Shown here piece after piece: positions 33,579-48,632 of a stretch of 64,000 nucleotides of DNA. The notes beneath the pieces were generated by a model. It saw only the letters and a program-made list of their open reading frames with translations, did no database searches and was not told where the DNA came from. Position 1 is the stretch's first letter, and each line of letters begins with the position of its first letter. The translations under genes were made by a program, and so were the position numbers. Location of the stretch: contig OZ022241.1 of assembly GCA_963978895.1 (NCBI GenBank), positions 1,140,573 through 1,204,572 on the forward strand, read 5' to 3'. Source of the stretch: Erpobdella octoculata. Its lineage: Eukaryota > Annelida > Clitellata > Hirudinida > Erpobdellidae.

Positions 33579-34575
33579 TTTATGTACTTAGGAGTGGCGG
33601 ATTTATCATTCCATGGAGGTGTTAATTTTATCGGGGTTACGTGAGCCGTTGATGGTGGTGGTGGGGTCTAAGGTGCTCTGAAGCCGCAAGTGGAAAAGTG
33701 GACGAGAGTCAGCTCTACTGTACGAAGGTGGTCAGCTGTTCTTGTAGCGTCGAGTCACGAAGAGTAAAATATTTCGTCGAAGCAAATCTCCCGCAAACGA
33801 GCACAGAAATGCTTGTTTTAGACCAGTTGTGGTGGTTGGTTATATACTTTTCGCTAGGTGTCCACTCTCCATTTAGACTCAAAATTCCCTCATGCGAGCA
33901 TAATTGGTTGTTTTAGATCCGTTGTGTTGTGGTTGGTTATATACTTTTCGCTAGGTGTCCTCCATTTATAGGACGTTTGCATAACCAGTACTTTTTCACA
34001 CGGTATTTCCTCGCAACGAACGAAGATAAAACTGTAATTTTGTACGCGTTAATAAACCCTACGCTAGTTTTTTTCTAATATAATAATTAAACTTGTCGCA
34101 CTTCTACACTTACTCTTTTCAAAAACCTGATAACCCGGGGTGAGGGATACTTGCTACTTTAAAAAAAAAATTTCAAACACTCATAAGCTGCCATATACAT
34201 TTTTCATTCTGAAATTAACTTGGGGGCCCGCGATGGGTTTGTGAGAGGGCGAGTACCCCCGCCCATGGCTACGCGCCTGATCAAGTTGAACTGTGGTAAA
34301 GTGCTATGCTTCAAGGTAGAAGGAATTCGGGTCGATTCCGGAAATTTGATAAAATAATTCAATGAGCGAGAGATCATCTCCTCTCCTACTCCGCTTGGCA
34401 TCCGAATGATCAGACATCGCCACCGAACTCGTCGCTCTATAAATATCCGCAAACGTAAATGCGTCTCTCGGCAGGTGAGCTTTCTGAATTATTTAAAAAC
34501 GTTTTATTGCAAATCATCAGAGTGACATTTGCTCGACTTTTATTTTAGTCAATCGTGGGAAGGCTCCTATTTTTC
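33579..34575. other. Intergenic DNA with a local 100-bp duplication and a hAT-type end
   Basis: 33818-33880 and 33912-33970 are tandem copies sharing GGTTGGTTATATACTTTTCG and CTAGGTGTCC. CCCATGGCTACGCGCCTG at 34262-34279 has the form of an inverted hAT terminus; its partner was not found. Confidence 0.45.
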
Positions 34576-35356
34576 ATGAGGCAGAAGTTGGCTGCGCAGC
34601 TGGATCCCCGAACTATAGTGCAAAAAAAAGTTCGTGCATTGGGGTTGTGCTATAGATCGTTGGAAAGGTATTTAAAAAAGAAATATAATGGTGTAAAAAT
34701 AAATTTAATATTGCAAAAAATAAAAAAGTCATAGGCGAAAAACCGTCGCCGTCCCTATGTAAATGTATGGAGACGATTGTTCATACCCTGATCTATATTT
34801 TGCTTCATAACTTTTTTATTTGTTGGACTATTTTCCAAAAAATAGTTTTTATGTTTAGCTAATATATTTGTCTTTCTAATGCATTAAGCTAGAACCCCAA
34901 TGCAGTCGAAAATATTAATCTACATGGCTCCAAACGCAAGTGAAAAATCGTCTCCATACATTTACATAGGGACGATTTTTCACTTGCGTTTGGAGCCATG
35001 TAGATTAAAATTTTCGACTGCATTGGGGTTCTAGCTTAATGCATAAGAAAGACAAATATATTAGCTAAACATAGAAACTAATTTTTGGAAAATAGTCCAA
35101 CAAATAAAAAAGTTATGAAGCAAAATATAGATCAGGGTATGAACAATCGTCTCCATACATTTACATAGGGACGGCGACGGTTTTTCGCCTATAACTTTTT
35201 TATTTTTTGCAATATTAAATTTATTTTTACACCATTATATTTCTTTTTTAAATACCTTTCCAACGATCTATAGCACAACCCCAATGCACGAACTTTTTTT
35301 TGCACTATAGTTCGGGGATCCAGCTGCGCAGCCAACTTCTCCCTCGTCTATTTTTC
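34567..35356. mobile_element. 772-bp near-perfect palindrome (foldback MITE) with 9-bp target duplication (34576-35347)
   Basis: The arms mirror each other from A-x-GAGG-x-AGAAGTTGG at 34576 to the inverse at 35347. The centre is at 34961/34962 and the loop is about 18 nt. Both arms carry GGATCCCCGAACTATAGTGC, ACCCTGATCTATATTTTGCT and TCCAAACGCAAGTGAAAAAT, with only scattered mismatches. The 9-bp sequence CTATTTTTC stands on both sides (34567-34575 and 35348-35356). Such a direct repeat beside the outermost matching base marks the element's exact ends. A 9-bp duplication suggests Mutator-like mobilisation. No ORF is present. Confidence 0.85.
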
Positions 35357-36191
35357 GGATGACTGCAAAGTTTTAAACAAAACAGTTGAAAAGTGAATTG
35401 CTTGTTTGTTTGTTTTTGTTTTTAAGAGCGTGGAAAGTTTAAAAATTCACACGCACGATTGCTTGCAGGCGTCGTTAAAAAAAATTCTACAGCAATAACA
35501 ATAAAATTCTTTTAAGAAAAGAACATCCTGGTCGCAAAATTATTCTTTAATTTCTTTCTTTCCTATCTGACCCTTCTCCCTCCCTCCCCCACGCATTCCC
35601 TGTGAAACAATAACCTCGTGGCTTTATTATGCCCTCTCCAGGCCTGTCTACATAACCAAAAAAAAAACGAAATAGTGACCCAGGTCTAATTTGCGATCGA
35701 GAGCGGCCGCAATAGAATGGTCATAATCGCGTCAGAAAATAACCATAATCGAGTCGAGATGGTTGAAGCTCGTGTCAAAACTACCATAAACGTTGTCAGT
35801 TGGCGGTGGCCGTAAAACCGAAAAAGATGGCGTTCGGATAGTCACAAATCGGTACCGTAACTCAAAAAAGTTTCGTCTGAGTCCATAAAAATCCGATGAA
35901 TGATTTTCGAATGGCTTATTGTGAGGGCAGTGAGGGGAGAGGTGGCGGTCTTGATCGTGGTTGTTGATATAATTGTAATTTATCAGCTATTTCGTGCTCT
36001 ATTGTCACGATCGCGGTGAGTAATAACCGATTAGTCGTATGACGTCGGTTAAATACATAATCTACGCAGGAAGAACGGGTATTGTATGTTGTACGAACCT
36101 GTCCTTACTATTCTTTTTTAGAAGCTTCAGGTTTGCGTGTCTACAGTGAAAATGCATTCGCACTGAAACCAAGTTCCAATTTATAAAAGAT
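35357..36191. other. Intergenic DNA between the palindrome and the LRR gene
   Basis: This is partly GC-richer DNA (35690-35880) with repeats of the theme ATAATCGCGTCAGAAAATAA/ATAATCGAGTCGAGATGG. No coding or RNA gene is recognised. Confidence 0.4.
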
Positions 36192-36197
36192 TTTATT
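36192..36197 (-). terminator. Candidate polyadenylation signal of the LRR transmembrane gene
   Basis: TTTATT on the plus strand reads AATAAA on the minus strand. It is the first such site after the stop codon (3' UTR about 440 nt). Confidence 0.35.
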
Positions 36198-36640
36198 ATT
36201 ATTATTATTCATAATTCATAATCGTGCAAAAATCAACGATCAATATAAATAATGTTTAAATACAAAATTTGTTTTTATATATACATACAATAAACCATTA
36301 ATAAATAAGTAATTCATAATATAATTATCATTGTAACATTCCGGTCATCACTGAACTATAAATAGACAGTTCTAAATAACAAATATCAATAAATAGTATA
36401 TAAGTTAAACAAGCCACAACATTAAGATTTACAAAAAAAGTAGTTCAAAATATAACACCAACGCGTAACAAAATACGTGAAATGTCGCTATACATATAAG
36501 CATACAATTTAAATTAGATCATCACCGTAGTTGCAAAAGTCAAGTCAAGAGAATACTGTTTCCTCAGGCGCACAGATTTTAGAAATAAATATAAATATAA
36601 TAAACAATCGGATGTAAACAATAAAAAAAAACAAAAATAT

Positions 36641-39430
36641 TCATCCGGACGATTCGTACATGTTTATAGAGACGTCGCTGTGCTCGACGGCGTCTTTCGG
36701 CAGATCCGGATCCAGTTTTACGGATCCATAGGAGACATTTCTTTCCAACGCTTTTCTTTTCTCTTCTTCCTTTTGCTCCCGTTCCAGACGCTTGGACTTC
36801 CTGCGTCTGAGGCAGACGGCAATGAGGATGATCAGAATGAGTAATATGATGAAAATCCCGACGGCGATGAGTATGTAGGTTAACATCGGAAAGAGTTTAT
36901 TCGGTGCAGCTTCTGGGAGTGGAGCGGTGAACTCGACGGTTGAGCACTTTTTATCCACAGGTATGGATAGATAAACTGGAACCGTCTCCACGCAGACGAC
37001 GGTTGGTCCTGATTTATCCAGCTGCATGGAGAGGCTGCTGTCTTTCGTTTTGTCCCAGACGATTGTTTGGAAAACCATCGGGAATGTTTCGTCGGTAACG
37101 TTGTCGTTGGAGGTCGAGTTGAATGAGGTGGTGGCGTTCGTTCGTTGACCCCAACTGATGACGAACCATTTTAAACTGTTTTTATTAGTTGAATTCCATT
37201 TCACGGTAAATCCCGACTGAGTTGTGTTGACGTTGAAGTCGAGTATCGTCGGCTTGGGATATTTACACGAGTTTTTGTAGACAATCGGTCGTTTGGCGAG
37301 ATCGTTTGTAGGACTAGCTTGGGCGCACCAGTTAGCCGGTAAGGTCGGTTTTGAGCTGGCTGTACAGGTTGCAGAATTTAGCAGACAAGCCAAGAACTGC
37401 GGCGCTGTTTGGCTAAAGCAAACAGTCTTAGTGTAATCGGCAAACGAATCGAGATTGTTCCAGTTGGGCAACTGGGAGCAGGAACATTTGATAGGGTTTC
37501 CGGCCAGGTAAAATTTACCAAACATCGGAAAGTTTGACAAGTCAACCAGCATATTCCAGGACAAATCAACCGTTGACTGCCGGAGAAATGCCGGAAACGC
37601 GTTGTCCGATTTAATACTCTGGATCATGTTCATTGATAAGTTGAGAAACTTGAAACCGGTACTGGCAGATAAGGAACCGAAATCAAATCGCGTGATGTGG
37701 TTGTCGCTCAGATCCATTCTTTCCAATCGATCTAAACCCGAGAGTTCGTTTGTCGTCATGTATTGTAGATAATTCTGTTCTAGATCAAGCTGTTTCAAGT
37801 ATTTGAACTCTTGAACTCTGACGTATTCGAGGCAGGTCTTATTCAAGTACAGTTCTTCAAGTAGAGCCTGACAGCCGACATTGTCAGCATCGAAAGCCGT
37901 CAGAGGATTGCCGTCTAGGTAAAGAACCTTTAAATTTTTCAAGTTTTTGAACAATTGGTAGATTATATCTTGCTTTAATTCATTTTTACCAAGATCAAGG
38001 ACGGTTAACTGAGACAATAAATTATTGAATGTTTCAGAAGAAATATTCGCCAAGCCGTTTTCTCTTAGTCTCAGTTCTGTTAATTGCGGCAGCTCCTGAA
38101 ACCATTTGGGATCAATCTTTTTCAACTTGTTGAAGCTCATGTCCAGTTTAACCATTCTCTTTGGAGTCTCAAAAGGACCATCATCAACCTTGTCGATGAC
38201 GTTTTGGCTCAGATCGACTTCTTTTAGACTGCCGACTGCATCCAACCATCCAGCGGGTAAGTAGCTGATGTTGTTGTTCCTCAAGATCAAACGCTGAAGT
38301 TGGCTCAATCCAGCGAAGGTGTTCGATGTTATGCCAGAAATTTGGTTATTCTGGAGAAACAGCGAATTCGCAAACTCCAGCTTCCCAAAAGTTGTGACTT
38401 TCAGGGTCGTCAACTGGTTGTCGTTTAGATAAATGTGAGACAATCTTCTGCTATTGCCGAAAGCTTTCTCGCTGAGATCATCGATGTTGTTGAAAGACAA
38501 ATCGAGTATTTCCAGACGATCCGAAAAATTTATGGCGTTGTCTGGAACCTGTTGAACGAGATTGCGGGTGACGTTCAATTCTTTCAACGACGTTAAGTAT
38601 TGAAACATCTCTTGATCGAGAACTCTTAGCTTGTTTCCGGCCAGGTTTAGTATGGTGAGCTGGTCGAGGCCTTCGAAAGTGGATTTATTAAGAGAAGTTA
38701 AGTTGTTTCCGTCCAGGGTGAGATGATTTAGCGAGTTTTGGCTCTTGAAAGCTCCGTCTGCGATGGTCGAAATCTGATTATTCGAAAACAGGCATTCCGA
38801 AAGAGAATACTGGTCTTTCAAGAGATCGGCTCTGATTTCACTCAGCTGGTTAGAATCTAAATAGAGATAGGCCAGCTTATAAAGACCAGAAAAAACAACA
38901 TCTGGTAAGCTAGTCAGCTGGTTGTTGCTGATGTTCAGGTGGTTTAGCTCTCCGAGGCCCGACAGCGAGTCGGCGTGGAGCGTCTTGAGCGATAAGCCAC
39001 TTAAGACCAGCTGTTTGAGTTGCATACCGTCAAACGCGCCGGGCAAAATCTCATCAAAGCCAGCGTCTGAGGAGCCCCTTCTAACAATCAGCTGTCCAGT
39101 GCTCTGGGTATACTCACAGTAAGAAGGCATCACAAAGTTAAGGTTGGACTTGTCCCAGCATCTTAATTTCACGGGCATAGCTGACTGCTTAGCGGAGCTG
39201 GTGATTGTTGAATTTTTGTCGGTTGTGGTCGTTGCCGGAGTCGATGTAGCGGCTGTTGAAGTTTCGGCTGTTGAAGTTTCGGCTGTTGTCGCTTGAACGG
39301 TCGCAGTTGGTGTCGTCGTCGTCCTGTAAAGTACACTGCTGAAGAACACCGTACTGGCTCTAGATGATGAACAAACCAGCGATAGGAAAATGGCGATCTT
39401 CAAAATCATTTTTCTTAATAACATTTCCAC
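36641..39430 (-). CDS. Single-pass LRR transmembrane protein with Thr-rich N-terminus
   Basis: This is a 929-aa frame in one exon. A signal peptide (hydrophobic MILKIAIFLSLVCSSS) is followed by a Thr/Ala-rich mucin-like stretch to about residue 85. About 20 leucine-rich repeats of extracellular type (LxxLxLxxNxLxxL) occupy roughly 110-640. A C-terminal LRR cap has the paired Cys pattern CSCSQLPNWNNL. A beta-rich region near 735-840 (TILDFNVNTTQSGFTVKWNS) looks like a fibronectin III fold. A strong TM helix lies at about 850-872, then a basic stop-transfer CLRRRKSKR and a short 57-residue cytoplasmic tail ending MYESSG. The layout is that of chaoptin/LRIG/LINGO-type adhesion or recognition proteins; the specific family is not assigned. 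A good acceptor (ACTAAGTTTTTTTACAG, exon from 39463) 33 nt before the ATG implies a 5'-UTR intron. Confidence 0.85.
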   Translation of the reverse strand: MEMLLRKMILKIAIFLSLVCSSSRASTVFFSSVLYRTTTTPTATVQATTAETSTAETSTAATSTPATTTTDKNSTITSSAKQSAMPVKLRCWDKSNLNFVMPSYCEYTQSTGQLIVRRGSSDAGFDEILPGAFDGMQLKQLVLSGLSLKTLHADSLSGLGELNHLNISNNQLTSLPDVVFSGLYKLAYLYLDSNQLSEIRADLLKDQYSLSECLFSNNQISTIADGAFKSQNSLNHLTLDGNNLTSLNKSTFEGLDQLTILNLAGNKLRVLDQEMFQYLTSLKELNVTRNLVQQVPDNAINFSDRLEILDLSFNNIDDLSEKAFGNSRRLSHIYLNDNQLTTLKVTTFGKLEFANSLFLQNNQISGITSNTFAGLSQLQRLILRNNNISYLPAGWLDAVGSLKEVDLSQNVIDKVDDGPFETPKRMVKLDMSFNKLKKIDPKWFQELPQLTELRLRENGLANISSETFNNLLSQLTVLDLGKNELKQDIIYQLFKNLKNLKVLYLDGNPLTAFDADNVGCQALLEELYLNKTCLEYVRVQEFKYLKQLDLEQNYLQYMTTNELSGLDRLERMDLSDNHITRFDFGSLSASTGFKFLNLSMNMIQSIKSDNAFPAFLRQSTVDLSWNMLVDLSNFPMFGKFYLAGNPIKCSCSQLPNWNNLDSFADYTKTVCFSQTAPQFLACLLNSATCTASSKPTLPANWCAQASPTNDLAKRPIVYKNSCKYPKPTILDFNVNTTQSGFTVKWNSTNKNSLKWFVISWGQRTNATTSFNSTSNDNVTDETFPMVFQTIVWDKTKDSSLSMQLDKSGPTVVCVETVPVYLSIPVDKKCSTVEFTAPLPEAAPNKLFPMLTYILIAVGIFIILLILIILIAVCLRRRKSKRLEREQKEEEKRKALERNVSYGSVKLDPDLPKDAVEHSDVSINMYESSG

Positions 39431-40065
39431 GATTCTTTTGCCGTTCTAATTTCACAGAAATAACTGTAAAAAAACTTAGTTTTTCTTTTTTTCTCTTTTC
39501 AGTAAATCTGAGAAAATAATAGAAAATTTTTAAACAAACGAATGAATGAAAAAAGCACAAATAATCAACATGACAAAAGCTTTCGCTTATTTTTCCAGAG
39601 CAATAAATGCCTCGGAATACGGAAAAGATGGCTTCCTGGAATTTGAATAATCGTAGAGGAAGCGTATAAATGCGGCGCCAGCGATGAGAAATACTTTTTT
39701 CCAACAATAAGTACGCATCTACTTTCTTGCATTAAAGTATGAAATACTTATTATACTTTCATTGTGCAATCTTTAAGCCGCAATCGATATCGACATTCGA
39801 TCCAGCGACGATTTATTAAAGTTTAATTTCAATTATCTCCCGCAATAAACTTCAAGAGAGAACAGATTAAAAAATCAATCCAATTTCAAAAGTACCTCAG
39901 TTGATTTCTTACAAGTGACAGGTGAATCTAAAGCAATTCAGACAGGTATTAACGATAGTTATTATTACTCTCTACAAGCCTTCACTTTGAACCGATCGAG
40001 CCTATTCTTTACTCGTCTCTTAAACGTTATTTTTTAGTTGTCCTGAAAGTCAGGCAGCAACAGTG

Positions 40066-40073
40066 CTTTTATA
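40066..40073 (-). promoter_or_regulatory. Candidate TATA box of the LRR gene
   Basis: The minus strand reads TATAAAAG here. About 28 nt downstream is TTTCAGGAC, an initiator-like site near 40040. The site lies about 640 nt upstream of the ATG, compatible with a short first exon and the predicted 5'-UTR intron ending at 39464. No transcript evidence is available. Confidence 0.35.
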
Positions 40074-40080
40074 CTCAAGT

Positions 40081-41300
40081 CCTCTCTCTCGCTGACTCAG
40101 CCCAACTACTGAGAAGCCTGATGTCACACATTTGACTGCCGTGACGCAGCTCTACGTGCTCGAACTCCTTCGACCGTCAGCAGTCCATTGTTAGGCTTTG
40201 CTGGCAGTTTCTGATATTTTTTTTTTGATTTATTTGAACTCTTTCAAGCTCCATTCAGAGCTCTAGCTGAATCTGTTATTATCGTTTTTGCTTTTTTTTC
40301 TCTCGCTCCTCTCTAATTTATTATAATCTTTTATTATTTATCTCTCGCTCTCCCACCCGAAGTTCTTTTTAAAACTAACTCGTTAATTCTCAATTTCTTT
40401 TGAATGAACGTTCTGAATGACATCGGCGGAAATGCAGTAAAAGTCACCTACGCTGCTTATTGCGCTCGTGTGCAAGTTACCGGCGGGATTAACATGTCAT
40501 TATTATTTGCAAAATTATCGGCATACTCAAATATTGATCTGGAACAAGATAAAAAACACAGAAAGACTTTTTTAGTGTTTTGTTAGAATATAGACGGAGC
40601 TTTAGTTCTACCAAGCACCCATCCACTTTGCCCCAACCACTGCCCCCTATCATTTAGTAAAAGACCCTGAACCCCACGAACATAAACATTCAAATTGTGG
40701 TACGGTGATAGCGGTGTCAGAATCAGAACTTTTGATGCCTGCACCGGCGCAATGGCAGCGATCAAAGTAGCAGCGGAGCCGGTGCCTGGTCACCGGTGCA
40801 GCCACTACCAGTAGTACCAGAGCTGCCACAACGGACTTCAGTGTTTCATGCGTCGGCGGCGTCGTGCGTCTCGGAAGCATGAATGGTCCTTTGTATTGTC
40901 TCAAGCGTTAATTCGTGATCGAAGACATTTATCAGGAGATCCTCTGTTCCTTTGAAATTCGCAGTAATCAACAACAAGTGCGAGGTGAATTGACTCGTGC
41001 TTCATGATTGCTCTTTTTTTTGATGGAAGTTAATCACCGTCTTGTATGATTTTACGTTGTATTTCATTTAAAAATGTGCTGCTCTGTTGGACTGGTGTTA
41101 ATATTAACATATAAACATCTCGGAGGCAATCTATCGGCAGACGATAAATCATTATCGCTCTTGTTGTCCCTGTAATGGGGCATTAATTATTACCTTTTAT
41201 GATTTACCTGTAACGTCCACGCTCCCCTACTTTCTCCACCCTGCACACATAATCTCCCCTCTCTCTCTTCTCTCTCAGTCTTCCTTTTCTCTCTCCTCTC
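40081..41300. other. Intergenic DNA left of the assembly gap
   Basis: The block 40600-40900 is GC-richer and repeat-like (GCACCGGCGCAATGGCAGCG, GGTCACCGGTGCAGCCAC) but has no recognised coding content. CT-rich sequence leads into the gap. Confidence 0.4.
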
Positions 41301-41500
41301 NNNNNNNNNNNNNNNNNNNNNNNNNNNNNNNNNNNNNNNNNNNNNNNNNNNNNNNNNNNNNNNNNNNNNNNNNNNNNNNNNNNNNNNNNNNNNNNNNNNN
41401 NNNNNNNNNNNNNNNNNNNNNNNNNNNNNNNNNNNNNNNNNNNNNNNNNNNNNNNNNNNNNNNNNNNNNNNNNNNNNNNNNNNNNNNNNNNNNNNNNNNN
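41301..41500. other. Assembly gap of exactly 200 Ns
   Basis: These are 200 consecutive N bases between a CT-rich run and a 16-bp minisatellite. The fixed length suggests a scaffolding placeholder, so the true distance is unknown. Confidence 0.98.
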
Positions 41501-41668
41501 TGTATCTCTATGTGTCTGTATCTCTATGTGTCTGTATCTCTATGTGTCTGTATCTCTATGTGTCTGTATCTCTATGTGTCTGTATCTCTATGTGTCTGTA
41601 TCTCTATGTGTCTGTATCTCTATGTGTCTGTATCTCTATGTGTCTGTATCTCTATGTGTCTGTATCTC
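41501..41668. repeat. 16-bp minisatellite beside the gap
   Basis: About ten perfect tandem copies of TGTATCTCTATGTGTC start directly at the gap edge, so the array probably extends into the gap. Confidence 0.9.
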
Positions 41669-44950
<3,282 letters not shown>

Positions 44951-45023
44951 ATGTTGGCCGGGAAGTTGATTTGCATTCCAACTATATTGATTGTCGGATA
45001 CTGCCTGTCAATAACTACATCAG
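44951..45023 (+). CDS. Receptor exon 1: signal peptide
   Basis: ATG followed by a hydrophobic core ([16 protein letters not shown]) and the donor TCAG|GTTGTT, phase 1. The phase fits exon 2. The donor is weaker than usual, although exon 7 of the same gene uses the similar GTTGGA. Confidence 0.55.
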
Positions 45024-48000
45024 GTTGTTATATAGCTTCTCCGTTACTATTTGATTATTTCATAATTATCATTTTAATATACTATTTAATTTTAGTTAAA
45101 AGTGGATCGAAGTATTGAATTAGTAATTAATAATGAATAATCGAATAATGGTTGGACGATTGATGTTTGACGGTTTGATTTCGTACGGTGATGTGAATGT
45201 GTCAGCTTGCAATCATTCAATCGTTATTTCATATTTGTCCCTCCGTTCTCTTGTTCAGTCAGATGTCCGTCAACTGTCCCATCCATCCAACCATCCATCC
45301 ATCCATCCACCCATCCATCCATCCATCCACTCAACCGTCCACCAGCCAATTCCATCATTCATTCACCCATACAATCATTCGTTCATTAGCTCGCCCAATG
45401 ACCTCTCAGTTCACACGACCATCCAACCTGAACTTCTGATCCCCCCTCAACCCTCAATTCAACCCGCATTCTCCCGAATATTATCTCCCCATTTCTTCCA
45501 GGGACCATAAAGCAGCCGAGCCATTCGACTTATTGGGACTGCCGACGCGCTCTGGGACCATATGGAAATGATAACGCAGAAATATAACGGAATATAAAAA
45601 GCCAATAACTATAAAAAAATACCATTGCGGTCGACGCTTCTACTGTCGCGGTGGTGCTGGTAGTAGTGGTGGTCGGTGTGGTGGTTGGTGGTGCTGATAG
45701 TAGTGGTGGTCGGTGTGGTGGTGGTGGTAGATGTTTTGTTAGTGGTAGTAGTAGTAGCCTCTGCAGAAGAAGTAGTAGTAGTAGTAGTAGTAGAAGTTTC
45801 TTCACTCTCCCCCATCCATTCACTCTCCCTCGGTCTCTCCACAGCCCCCTTCTCGTCCGTCATCATACCCCCCACGCGACAATTACACAAGATCGATTTT
45901 AATGTCTGCAATAATTAAAGTTATTACGCTTAATCATAGCTCCGTGATTATTGAACTTTTCCACATCGTGTGTATAATAATAATGGTCTCTCCTGTCCTA
46001 TGCTAATAGACGTACCGATTTTCTGTCTCTATGCCTTTGTTTGTCTCTGTCTCTATTTATTTATTTCTCTCTCTTTCTCTACTGGTCTGTCTGCAATAGT
46101 ATCTATTTTCCACTAACTCACTCACTCACTCACTCACTCACTCACTCATTCACTTATTTACACTCCACAACTCAACTCACTTCACTTTCCATATATTTAA
46201 AGGATCGAAAGCGAGCCTGGCAAACGGCAAAGAAAATTTCCCCCAAGTAAATTAATCATGTCAGATAGTCCGCTGCTGGCGTGCTCCGGTAATTATGCAC
46301 CGGGATTTTGTGCCGGAATTTTTCATCCGCGTTCAACCGCAGGATCTGTAATTTTGAGGTTGTATCCGGTCTTTGATGCTGTGATGCTGTGTCACTTCTG
46401 TGCTTCACTCACACTCACTCACTCACTCACTCACTCACTCACTCACTCACTCACTCACTCACTCACTCACTCACTCACTCACTCACTCACTCACTCACAC
46501 TCACACACTCACTCACTACTCACTCACTCACTCACACTCACTCACTTACTCACTCACAAGCCAGTCTCCAGTTGTACTGAGGGGGTGGGGGAGAAGCCAG
46601 TCATGGATTGATGCAGTGGCTTATTTTCCATTGTCAACAGTCCTTATACTGCTCAGGACGAAGCAATTTATCAGATCCTTAATGTGCGAGTGGACAATGA
46701 GGGGTACGGGGAGGGGGGGGTACATTAGCCGTTGTGGTGGTGATGATGATGATGATGATGATGATTCTGTTGATGAGTATGATAATGAATACAATGATGT
46801 TGATAAAAATGGTGATTATGATAAAAATGGTGGTGATGATGATGGTGAAGTTGAATGTGAAGATGATGATTCTGTTGATGGGTATGATAATGAATACAAT
46901 GATGATGATGATAAAAATGGTGATGATGATGATAAAAATGGTGATGATGACGATAAAAATGGTGGTGATGATGATGGTTTTTTCTGGTTCTAGCGTTGAC
47001 ATCTCGTATGGCAGGGCAAACGAATAAGCAGTGTAACTTGCTCTACAATTTGAACATGAGTTGTAGGAGTTGGAGGGTGGTTTTAGTGGAATTCTGATTC
47101 ATTCATTCATTCGTTCGTTCGTTCGTTCATTCATTCATTCATTCATTCATTCATTCATTCATTCATTCATTCATTACGTTCGTTCATTCCGTTCGTTCAA
47201 TCAATCATTCAATCGTTCGTTCATTAGTTTTTCATCTCTTTCAATCCTTAACGGAACATCATCAACTTCACCGACGACACCTGCCGCAGCAGCAGCCGCT
47301 ACACCAGCGACACACACACACAACCGGGCACCCACCTCATCTCTTGTAAAACGATCCCAACGGACTACGTACGGACACGATATATAAGTTGTGATTTGAA
47401 GATATCTAAACATTTCAAAACGGATCGTTCAGATGTACCTGTAGAACTACTTCGCTTATTTATTATGCAATCCAATCATTGATATTAAACACCTGTCTTA
47501 CGTCTTGCTAGGTCACATGATCATCATCATCACCATCGTTATCATTATCATCACCATCATCATCATCATCATCATCATCTTCATCCCCATCATCACCATC
47601 ACCACCATCACTACTTTTACTATTTAGTTGAGTTGTATGTCTTGTAAACTACTGCTACACAGCACGTGGTATGAAATGAGTTCGTTAAATTATATTGTTG
47701 TTGTTGCATATAAAGATGGCGGTTTATATTTTTATATATAATATTTATTTATATATTTGGAATAGCGGGAATGTATTTATTTATTTATTGCATTCATACG
47801 CCATACGATAACTGATGACAACTGTCATGCAGATAAGGAAGGAATATCAGTAAACAGGAACAATGTATAATTGGTGGTGGTAGTGGTGATGATGATGATG
47901 ATCATGATGCTGATTATGATGATGATCATGATGGTGATGATGAGGAATATGTTGATGATGTGATGGATGGTGTTGGTGATGATGATGTTGATGTTGATGA

Positions 48001-48322
48001 TTAGAAAAAAAAACTTATTATTATTATTATTATAAAATTATTAGAGGAAGAAGACGAAATGCAATTTCTTGTTTCTTATTGGTTTTCGCAGGAGACAATT
48101 TGTTGGGTGATCTATCTAGTAGTACCCAGTAAGTGGACGGAGAACGAGTATGAGAGATATGTAGACAGAGAGAGAGAGATAGAGAGACAGAGATAGTATT
48201 TGTTATGTATTTTCTTTTCGTTATGGATGCATTTTAATTAAAAGCCAAGCTGTTCCATCTGTTGCCCCATCCTAATGAACCATTACCGAGCCTCGTATTG
48301 CATGTCTCTCTCCTTTTCCTCT

Positions 48323-48421
<99 letters not shown>

Positions 48422-48505
48422 ACCATAGTAACATTACAGTTGTTTTAATTACCATGAAAAATTTAAACTTTCATATCGTTACCACCTAATTTATAATCAT
48501 CATCA

Positions 48506-48546
<41 letters not shown>

Positions 48547-48598
48547 GATGTTCTTCGTCGTGGAAGGTTATGTGATAAAAAGAGATAGATGAAGCGTG

Positions 48599-48632
<34 letters not shown>

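Noticed and set aside
40583..40904. Two overlapping minus-strand ORFs in a GC-richer block
   Set aside because: No recognised motif and a repeat-like nucleotide pattern. There is not enough evidence for a gene.
47272..47390. Possible alternative exon for the start of the SUEL domain (CRSSSRYT...GTHLISCK)
   Set aside because: The spacing to FGR looked right, but neither a donor in the required phase nor an acceptor in the required phase exists. The exon at 50542-50632 fits both phases and the cysteine pattern.
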